Source: Bacillota bacterium
GTDB lineage: Bacteria > Bacillota > UBA5301 > JASBVW01
NCBI GenBank assembly: GCA_029961005.1
Contig: JASBVW010000023.1
Coordinates: 1 to 10,945, forward strand
Reading direction: 5' to 3'
DNA length: 10,945 nucleotides
Positions 4,972 through 10,945 of the stretch are shown here, in pieces; position 1 is the stretch's first letter; each line of letters opens with the position of its first letter. The position numbers and the translations under genes were made by a program. The notes under the pieces were generated by a model. The model did no database searches. It was given only the letters and a program-made list of their open reading frames with translations, and was not told where the DNA came from.

Positions 4972-5454
4972 ATGTTAGCAGCTACTGCAAGGGTACAGGC
5001 CGAAGCTTGCCGCTCTTATGCCACCGGCTATCGCCCGCAGCCGATCAGGCGGGTAAGCCGGCGCCGCTTCCGCCTCCACGCCATGGCGCGCGTGGCCCTG
5101 TTGGGGCTTTGTCTGGCCGCCCTCTTGCTCCTGTACGTGGGGGAGAGGGCGCTGATCATAGACCGGACTTATGCCCTCCAAAGGCTGGAAAAGCGCCTGG
5201 CTGAGCTGCAGGTGGAGCAGGAACGGCTACAGTTGGAGATCAGCCGCCTCAGCTCGCTGGAGCGCATAGAGCAGGTGGCGCGGTTCCAGCTGGGCATGCG
5301 GGAGTCAGAGACGGTCTACTACCTGGCTGCGGCACCTCCTCCGCGGGAGGAGGAAAAGGGATCAGGCTCGGAGGGGCAACCTGCGGCGCTGGCCCGGGTG
5401 GGCATGTGGTTGCAGTCCGTGCTCAGTTCAGCGGTGGAGGCAGCCCACGATTAA
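4972..5454 (+). CDS. ftsL: Cell division protein FtsL
   Basis: This is a bitopic septal protein that, with DivIC/FtsB and DivIB/FtsQ, activates the septal PBP and its glycosyltransferase partner. It has 160 residues: a basic cytoplasmic N-terminus (about 1-38, rich in arginine), one membrane helix (about 39-57), and a leucine-zipper-like coiled coil (about 66-95, RLEKRLAELQVEQERLQLEI). The conserved end of the periplasmic helix follows (ERIEQVARFQLGM, 97-109). Beyond it lie a proline/glutamate-rich linker and a short helix (about 138-158) not essential to the family pattern. Position between rsmH and the PBP gene supports the call, since FtsL sequences are poorly conserved. The ribosome binding site (GAGGGA) is about 11 bases from the ATG, a little far. 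Confidence 0.88.
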   Translation: MLAATARVQAEACRSYATGYRPQPIRRVSRRRFRLHAMARVALLGLCLAALLLLYVGERALIIDRTYALQRLEKRLAELQVEQERLQLEISRLSSLERIEQVARFQLGMRESETVYYLAAAPPPREEEKGSGSEGQPAALARVGMWLQSVLSSAVEAAHD

Positions 5455-5470
5455 GGAGTGACGGGCTCCC

Positions 5471-7411
5471 ATGCGGGAAGTTGCGCATTTGACGGTGAAG
5501 CGGCGCATTGCCGTTCTCTTTTTAGGCGCTGCTGCGGCCGTCCTTTTCTTATGGCTGCGCCTGATTTATCTCCAGGTCTTCCTCAACCCCAGCTTGACCG
5601 GCTATGCCCTGGACCATCGGCTGCGCCCTATCATGGTAGACGCCCGTCGGGGCACGATCTACGATCGCCACAGCCAGGAGCTGGCGGTGAGCGTCAGCGC
5701 CGACGCCGTCTATGCCGTTCCCGCCGAGGTCAAAAATCCGCAGGAGACCGCCGCCGTGCTGTCGAAGATACTGGACCTGGAGTATGGCCAGGTCTTGGCG
5801 CGCCTGACCAAGCGGTCTGCCGCTGAATGGATCAAGAAGCGCCTCACCCCTGAAGAGGCCCGCGCCATCCGAGAGGCGGCGCTGCCGGGCATCGGCTTGG
5901 TGGAGAACCCGCAGCGCTTTTACCCTAATGGCACCCTGGCGGCCCAGGTTCTGGGCATCGCCGGGATAGACAATCAGGGGCTGGAGGGTTTGGAGTATCA
6001 GTACGACCGCTACCTGCGGGGCATCCCCGGCCGGGTGATGGCCGAACGGGACGCCGCGGGCAGGGAGATTCCCGGGGGTCTGCGGCAGTACGTCCCCCCG
6101 CGGGAGGGGTACGACCTGGTTCTGACCATTGACCGCGTGATCCAGTACGTGGCCGAGCGCGAGTTGCGCCGCGCCATGACGGAGACCAAGGCGCGCAAGG
6201 GCGTGCTGATCGTCATGGACCCGCGCACAGGGGAGATCCTGGCCCTGGCCAACGAGCCCTCCTACGACCCGAATCGTTACAACGACTTCCCCGTGGAAAA
6301 CCGCCGCAATTACGCCGTGACTGACCTGTACGAGCCCGGTTCCACCTTTAAAGTCATCACCGCGGCGGCGGCCCTGGAGGAGCGCCTGGTCACTCCCGGG
6401 CGGAGGTTCTACGACCCCGGTTACATTGTGGTCGGCGGTCGGCGGATCCGCTGCTGGAAGGCGGGCGGGCACGGGAGCCAGAACTTCGTCGAGGCCACGG
6501 AGAACTCTTGCAACGTGGCCTTTGCCACCCTGGGTCTAGAGTTGGGCGGGGAGCGCTTTTACAAGTACATCAAGGCCTTTGGCTTCGGGGAAAAGACCGG
6601 CCTCGACTTTCCGGGAGAGGCCGTAGGTCAGGTGCACCCCCCGGACAAGATGACCACGGTCGGGTGGGCCAATATCGGCTTCGGGCAAGGGATCAGCGTC
6701 ACCCCGCTGCAGCTCTTGACTGCCCTGTCGGCGGTGGCCAATGACGGGCTGCTGATGCGCCCTTACCTGGTGCGGGAGATCCGGGAGCGTTCGGGGAAGG
6801 TGATCGAGCGCCGCGAGCCTCAGCCCCTCCGGCAGGTGATCTCCCGGGAGGCTGCGCGGGAACTGCGGCGCATCCTCCGCTCAGTGGTGGTCAACGGGTC
6901 GGGGCGGCGGGCCGAGGTCCCGGGCTACCGCGCGGCGGGGAAGACCGGCACGGCCCAGATTGCGGAGGGCGGGATCTACAGCCGCACGAAGGTGGTGGCC
7001 TCCTTCGCCGGTTTCGCTCCTTTTGACGAGCCGGTGGTGGCCATTCTGGTGGCCTTGTACGAGCCGCAGACGCCCGTTACTTACGGCGGCGTGCTGGCGG
7101 CGCCCGTTTTTCAGGCCGTGCTGGGGGACGTGATGGCTTATCTTAAAGTGCCGCCCCGCCTCGAAACCCCGCCCCCGCCGGGGCGCGGGCCGCACGGGGA
7201 GGAGCTGGCGGTGGTGCCCAACGCCCGTAGCCTCTTCCGGGCGGAAGCGGAGCAGGTGGTGACCAAGGCCAAGCTGCGCTTCCGGTTCACCGGCCACGGC
7301 CAGGTGGTGATCGACCAGACACCCAAGCCGGGCGCTCAGGTGCCGGTGGGAACCCTGGTGCTCCTCCACACGGCGGACGAAGGGACGCTGGGGGAGGATA
7401 TCGTCCCCTGA
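5471..7411 (+). CDS. Class B penicillin-binding protein, SpoVD/FtsI type, with one PASTA domain
   Basis: This is a peptidoglycan transpeptidase acting outside the membrane at the septum or, as SpoVD, in spore cortex synthesis. It has 646 residues. Layout: a short cytoplasmic N-terminus, a membrane anchor (about 11-33), a dimerisation domain (about 50-215, with RRGTIYDR and GLEGLEYQYDRYLRG), then the transpeptidase domain. The active-site motifs are complete: STFK with nucleophile S291 and K294, SCN (346-348), and KTGTAQ from K491. A single PASTA domain (about 577-641, with VVPNARS and TPKPGAQVPVGT) ends the protein, as in Bacillus SpoVD, whereas PBP2B carries two. The ATG at 5471 follows AGGAGTG at a 10-base spacing, 16 bases after ftsL. 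Only one such gene is visible, so I cannot tell division (FtsI) from sporulation (SpoVD) use. Confidence 0.93.
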   Translation: MREVAHLTVKRRIAVLFLGAAAAVLFLWLRLIYLQVFLNPSLTGYALDHRLRPIMVDARRGTIYDRHSQELAVSVSADAVYAVPAEVKNPQETAAVLSKILDLEYGQVLARLTKRSAAEWIKKRLTPEEARAIREAALPGIGLVENPQRFYPNGTLAAQVLGIAGIDNQGLEGLEYQYDRYLRGIPGRVMAERDAAGREIPGGLRQYVPPREGYDLVLTIDRVIQYVAERELRRAMTETKARKGVLIVMDPRTGEILALANEPSYDPNRYNDFPVENRRNYAVTDLYEPGSTFKVITAAAALEERLVTPGRRFYDPGYIVVGGRRIRCWKAGGHGSQNFVEATENSCNVAFATLGLELGGERFYKYIKAFGFGEKTGLDFPGEAVGQVHPPDKMTTVGWANIGFGQGISVTPLQLLTALSAVANDGLLMRPYLVREIRERSGKVIERREPQPLRQVISREAARELRRILRSVVVNGSGRRAEVPGYRAAGKTGTAQIAEGGIYSRTKVVASFAGFAPFDEPVVAILVALYEPQTPVTYGGVLAAPVFQAVLGDVMAYLKVPPRLETPPPPGRGPHGEELAVVPNARSLFRAEAEQVVTKAKLRFRFTGHGQVVIDQTPKPGAQVPVGTLVLLHTADEGTLGEDIVP

Positions 7412-7462
7412 GTTTAAGCAGGCGGCGGCCGGAGATCCTATGGATGGAGGGCGTGGCAAGAG

Positions 7463-8971
7463 ATGGAGAAAAGCTTGGATGAGGTCCTGGCTGGCCTACC
7501 CGTGTTGGAACGGCGCGGCACCGCGGTCATCAGCGGGGTGGCGCACGATTCGCGCCGGGTCAAGGGCGGGGACCTCTTTGTGGCCATCCGGGGCTTGCGC
7601 CAGGACGGCCACCAGTTTATCCCGGAAGCTATCGGCCGCGGGGCGGCGGCCGTGCTGGTGGAGCGGCCGGTGGAGGTGCCGGCAGGGGTGGCCGTGGCGC
7701 GCGTGGCCGATACGCGGGCCGCTCTGGGCCCCGTGGCGGCCTCCTTTTACGGCTATCCAGCGGAGAAGCTTCTGGTGGTGGGGGTGACCGGCACCAACGG
7801 CAAGACCACTACCACTTACTTGATCAAGGCCATCTTGGAGGAGGCCGGCCACATCGTGGGGCTGATCGGCACCGTCCGCAACTTGATCGGGGAGCGGGAG
7901 CTGCCGGCGGAGCGCACCACACCCGAGGCATCGGATCTCCAGGAGCTCCTGGCGCGCATGGTCGCGGAAGGAGCTACGGCCGCCGTGCTGGAAGTCTCCT
8001 CCCACGCCGTGGTCCTGCACCGCATCGACGGGTGTTTCTTTGACGCGGGGGTCTTTACCAACCTGACCCAGGACCACCTGGACTTTCACGGGACCCTCCA
8101 GGCCTACCTGGAGGCCAAGGCGGCCTTTCTGGCCGGCCTGGGCCGGGGGCGGCGCTTCGGCGGGCGGAAGGAGCGGGCCGTGGCGGCGCTGAACGCCGAC
8201 GACCCGCAGGCCTCCTTTATCCGCCGCCAGATAGACGAAAAAAAGGTGCGGATAGTGACCTACGGCCGGCGAGAGGGGGCGGAAGTGCAAGGGGCGGAGG
8301 TGGATCTGGAGGCGCGGGGTATGGCCATGCGGGTGCTTTTGCCCACCGGCACCCTTCCCCTGCGGCTGCACCTGACGGGGGAGTTCAACGTCTCCAACGC
8401 CCTGGCGGCGGCGGCCGTCACCTGGGGCTTGGGCATCCCGCCGGAGGCCATCCAGAAGGGGCTGGCCAAGGTGAGAGGGGTGCCGGGGCGCTTTGAGGCG
8501 GTGGAAGAGGGGCAGAATTTCTCGGTGATCGTGGATTACGCCCACACGCCGGACGGCCTGGAAAAGATTCTGCGGGCCGTGCGCGGCGTCACCTCCGGGC
8601 GCGTCATCGCCGTCTTCGGCTGCGGTGGGGACCGGGACCGAACCAAGCGGCCGGTGATGGGTGAGATCGCGGGCCGGGAGGCGGACTACGTGGTGGTGAC
8701 CTCTGACAATCCGCGCAGCGAGGATCCGGCGGCCATTTGCCGGGAGATCGAAGAGGGGCTCCGTCCCACCGCCCGCCCGTACGAGGTGGTGCTGGACCGC
8801 GCCCAGGCCATCCAGCGCGCTGTAGATCTGGCCCAGACCGGCGATGCGGTGGTCATCGCCGGCAAGGGCCACGAGACGTATCAGATCTTTCGCGACCGGA
8901 CCGTTCACTTTGACGACCGGGAAGAAGCGCGCCGGGCCCTCAGGCGGCGCCTGGCCAGGGAGGGGAGTTGA
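7463..8971 (+). CDS. murE: UDP-MurNAc-tripeptide ligase MurE (meso-diaminopimelate type)
   Basis: This cytoplasmic ATP-dependent ligase adds the third amino acid to UDP-MurNAc-L-Ala-D-Glu. It has 502 residues with the three Mur ligase domains. Seen: HDSRRVKGGDLFVAIRG in the N-terminal uridine-binding domain, the P-loop GTNGKTTT (110-117), TTPEASDLQ, EVSSHA, and TNLTQDHLDFHG. The lysine in YLEAKAAF (K219) is probably the carbamylated one. HLTGEFNVSNALAAA and VDYAHTPDGL follow. The motif DNPRSEDP (415-422) is the known signature for meso-diaminopimelate, as opposed to lysine-adding enzymes. The ATG at 7463 has GGAGGG about 11 bases upstream. Its TGA stop is directly followed by the murF start. 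Confidence 0.97.
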   Translation: MEKSLDEVLAGLPVLERRGTAVISGVAHDSRRVKGGDLFVAIRGLRQDGHQFIPEAIGRGAAAVLVERPVEVPAGVAVARVADTRAALGPVAASFYGYPAEKLLVVGVTGTNGKTTTTYLIKAILEEAGHIVGLIGTVRNLIGERELPAERTTPEASDLQELLARMVAEGATAAVLEVSSHAVVLHRIDGCFFDAGVFTNLTQDHLDFHGTLQAYLEAKAAFLAGLGRGRRFGGRKERAVAALNADDPQASFIRRQIDEKKVRIVTYGRREGAEVQGAEVDLEARGMAMRVLLPTGTLPLRLHLTGEFNVSNALAAAAVTWGLGIPPEAIQKGLAKVRGVPGRFEAVEEGQNFSVIVDYAHTPDGLEKILRAVRGVTSGRVIAVFGCGGDRDRTKRPVMGEIAGREADYVVVTSDNPRSEDPAAICREIEEGLRPTARPYEVVLDRAQAIQRAVDLAQTGDAVVIAGKGHETYQIFRDRTVHFDDREEARRALRRRLAREGS

Positions 8972-10396
8972 GTGGACGCCATTGCGGTGGGCCAGTTGGT
9001 GGAGGCGGTGCGGGGCCGCCTCGCCAGCGGCCCGGCGGACCTGACCGTGCGCGGGGTGGAGGTGGATTCCCGCCGGCTGAAGCCGGGGATGGCCTTCTTT
9101 GCCCTGCCGGGGGAGAGGCGGGACGGCCACGAGTTCCTGGCGGCGGCCGCTGAGGCGGGAGCAGTCTGCCTGTGCGTGCGGGAGGGTTCGGAGGAGTACT
9201 GGCCGCCGGTGCGAGGGGAGGGCGAGGGCCCGGCGGTGGTGGCGGTGCCCGAGACCCTGGCGGCGCTCCAGGCCCTAGCCGGCTGGTACCGGCGGCGCTT
9301 TTCCCTGCCCGTGGTGGGCATCACCGGCAGCACCGGCAAGACCACCACCAAGGATCTGGTGGCCTCGGTCCTGGGCGCGCGCTGGAGGGTGGCTGCCACC
9401 CCGGGCAACTACAACAATGAGGTCGGCCTCCCCCTCACCCTCTTTCAGCTGGAGGCGGGAGTAAAAGCGGCCGTGGTGGAGCTGGCCATGCGCGGGCGCG
9501 GCCAGATCGCCGCCCTGGCTGCCCTGGCGCAGCCGACGGTGGGAGTGGTGACCAACGTGGGGCTCTCCCACTTGGAGCTTCTGGGCAGCCAGGAAGCCAT
9601 TGCTGAGGCCAAGTCTGAGCTCATCTCCTCCCTGCCACCTGACGGACTGGCCGTGCTGAATGCCGACGATCCTCTGGTGCTGGCCATGGCCGCCCGTGCG
9701 CCCGGCCGGGTGCTCACTTACGGCCTGGCGGCTACCTCTCCCCGCGCGGACTGCCGAGCGGAGGAGATCGAGGACCGGGGGGCGGAGGGACTGGACTTTC
9801 TCCTCACCTTCGGAGGGGAGAGCCGCCGGGTGCACCTGGGGCTGCCCGGGCGGCACAACGTCGCCAACGCTCTGGCGGCGGCGGCAGTAGGTTTGGCTCT
9901 GGGGGTGGGGTGGGAAGCGGTGGAGGCCGGGCTGGCCTCGCCCCGGCGCACCGCCGGGCGCCAACAGCTGCGGCGCGCTCGAGGCGGCTGGCTGGTCATC
10001 GACGACTCCTACAACGCCAGCCCGGCCTCCATGCGGGCGGCGCTGGGCCTTTTGTCCTCTCTGGCCGGGGGAGGGCGCAAGCTGGCCGTTTTGGCCGATA
10101 TGTTGGAACTGGGGCCGCAGGAGGAGGCGGCGCACCGGGAGGTGGGCCGCTATGCCGCCGCCCAGGGGGTGGACTACCTGGCCGGGGTGGGGGAGCGCGC
10201 CCGGTGGCTGGTGGAAGAGGCGCAGCTCAGCCTCGGCCCGGAGCGGGCCCGCCACTGGCCGGACCGGCAGTCGGCGGCCGAGTGGATGCTCTCGCTCCTG
10301 CGACCGGGGGACGTGGTCCTGGTCAAGGGTTCGCGGGCCATGAAGATGGAGGAGGTAGCCGGCCTTTTGGCCTCAGAGGGAGAGGAGTGGCGGTAA
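8972..10396 (+). CDS. murF: UDP-MurNAc-tripeptide:D-alanyl-D-alanine ligase MurF
   Basis: This ATP-dependent ligase adds D-Ala-D-Ala, completing the cytoplasmic pentapeptide precursor. It has 474 residues, near the usual length. Seen: VEVDSRRLKPGMAFFALPGERRDGHEF in the N-terminal domain, the P-loop GSTGKTTTK (119-127), TPGNYNNEVGLPLTL (substrate-binding asparagines), TNVGLSHLELLGS, the lysine in AIAEAKSEL (K214, probably carbamylated), LPGRHNVANALAAAAVG, and IDDSYNASPASMRAAL with the C-terminal domain behind it. The start is GTG at 8972, immediately after the murE TGA. The ribosome binding site AGGGAGGGGAG (8957-8967) lies inside the murE 3' end, so the two genes are probably translationally coupled. 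Confidence 0.97.
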   Translation: MDAIAVGQLVEAVRGRLASGPADLTVRGVEVDSRRLKPGMAFFALPGERRDGHEFLAAAAEAGAVCLCVREGSEEYWPPVRGEGEGPAVVAVPETLAALQALAGWYRRRFSLPVVGITGSTGKTTTKDLVASVLGARWRVAATPGNYNNEVGLPLTLFQLEAGVKAAVVELAMRGRGQIAALAALAQPTVGVVTNVGLSHLELLGSQEAIAEAKSELISSLPPDGLAVLNADDPLVLAMAARAPGRVLTYGLAATSPRADCRAEEIEDRGAEGLDFLLTFGGESRRVHLGLPGRHNVANALAAAAVGLALGVGWEAVEAGLASPRRTAGRQQLRRARGGWLVIDDSYNASPASMRAALGLLSSLAGGGRKLAVLADMLELGPQEEAAHREVGRYAAAQGVDYLAGVGERARWLVEEAQLSLGPERARHWPDRQSAAEWMLSLLRPGDVVLVKGSRAMKMEEVAGLLASEGEEWR

Positions 10397-10945
10397 GTGA
10401 TCTCGACGTCTTTGCTGGCAGCAGGCACTCTGGCATTTGGTTTGGTCCTGGCGGCGGGTCCGGCGGCCATCGGGCTTTTGCGGCGCTTGAAGGCCGGTCA
10501 GGCCATTCGCGCGGACGGGCCGCAGGGGCACCTCAAGAAAGCCGGCACTCCCACCATGGGCGGAGTGCTCCTTCTCCTAGGTTGGTTGACGGCTGCCCTG
10601 GCGTTTGGGCGAGGGGAGAGGTTTGTTCTGCTCTTGACGGTGGCGGTGCTCGGTTTTGCCCTCATCGGCCTGGCGGATGACTTTATCATTGTCGTCCACA
10701 AAAGGTCTTTGGGCCTGCGGGCGCGGGAAAAGCTCCTGGCCCAGGCGATCCTGGGGGTGCTGGTGGCGGCGGCGGTGGCCGCCACCCCCGACCTGGGGAC
10801 GAGCGTCCGCCTGCCGGGGGTGCCCGTGACACTTCAACTCCCCCTCTGGGGGTACATCCTGTTCGGGACCCTGATCATGGTGGGCACATCCAACGCCGTC
10901 AACCTGGCCGACGGGCTGGACGGCCTGGCGGCGGGTACGGTGGCT
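10397..10945 (+). CDS. mraY: Phospho-N-acetylmuramoyl-pentapeptide-transferase MraY (partial, 3' end beyond window)
   Basis: This membrane enzyme transfers phospho-MurNAc-pentapeptide from UDP to undecaprenyl phosphate, making lipid I. The first 183 codons are present, about 55 percent of the usual 320-330. Visible: a first membrane helix after the start, IRADGPQGHLKKAGTPTMGG (the conserved cytoplasmic loop), LADDFI with the catalytic aspartates D94-D95, KRSLGLRAREKLLAQ, and SNAVNLADGLDGLAAG with D172 and D175. The start is GTG at 10397, immediately after the murF TAA, with AGAGGAG inside the murF end as ribosome binding site. In related clusters murD and ftsW would follow; this cannot be seen here. 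Confidence 0.96.
   Translation, partial: MISTSLLAAGTLAFGLVLAAGPAAIGLLRRLKAGQAIRADGPQGHLKKAGTPTMGGVLLLLGWLTAALAFGRGERFVLLLTVAVLGFALIGLADDFIIVVHKRSLGLRAREKLLAQAILGVLVAAAVAATPDLGTSVRLPGVPVTLQLPLWGYILFGTLIMVGTSNAVNLADGLDGLAAGTVA

Noticed and set aside
7496..9130. Long minus-strand open frame (544 codons) opposite murE and murF
   Set aside because: It lies fully antisense to two textbook genes. High GC with G/C third positions depletes stops in the opposite frames. The translation is rich in H, R, G, P and Q with no domain pattern and no ribosome binding site.

Overview
The window is high-GC DNA (third codon positions almost all G or C) that looks like a chromosome of a Gram-positive Firmicute, probably a Clostridia-type or thermophilic lineage of the Moorella/Ammonifex kind. 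Reasons: a type A-looking RNase P RNA, a division/cell-wall cluster in the order mraZ-rsmH-ftsL-PBP-murE-murF-mraY, a SpoVD-like PBP with a C-terminal PASTA domain, a MurE of the diaminopimelate type, strong purine-rich ribosome binding sites, and frequent GTG/TTG starts. The genus is inference only.

Layout, left to right, all on the plus strand. (1) 1-162: the 3' end of an unidentified gene. (2) 163-750: a short region able to form nested helices, then a sigma-A promoter, the RNase P RNA gene rnpB and its terminator. (3) 750-1440: a small four-helix membrane protein of unknown function, closed by a strong terminator. (4) 1441-2882: a secreted PhoA-type alkaline phosphatase with a TATAAT -10 box. 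An array of 11-bp-spaced TTNA-type hexamers, resembling a PhoP box, lies directly upstream of that -10. The gene's last codons are displaced by two apparent one-base insertions. (5) 2883-3346: two hairpins without T-runs, a small protein resembling a biotinyl/lipoyl barrel-sandwich domain, and a terminator. (6) 3347-10945: the start of the dcw cluster. It opens with three exact 10-bp-spaced AAAGTGG boxes, the probable autoregulatory sites of MraZ, and a leader hairpin. Then come mraZ, rsmH, ftsL, a class B PBP (spoVD/ftsI), murE, murF and the first 183 codons of mraY, which runs off the window.

The dcw genes form one transcription unit. MraZ probably represses it, RsmH methylates 16S rRNA, and FtsL and the PBP act at the septum. 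MurE and MurF complete UDP-MurNAc-pentapeptide, which MraY loads onto undecaprenyl phosphate. The murE/murF and murF/mraY junctions have no spacer at all (stop codon followed at once by GTG), suggesting translational coupling.

I see no mobile element, CRISPR array, tRNA or clear new defence-like system. The points most worth a second look are the PhoP-box-like array, the double frameshift at the phosphatase C-terminus, the MraZ box array, and the orphan small genes and structured intergenic regions between rnpB and mraZ.
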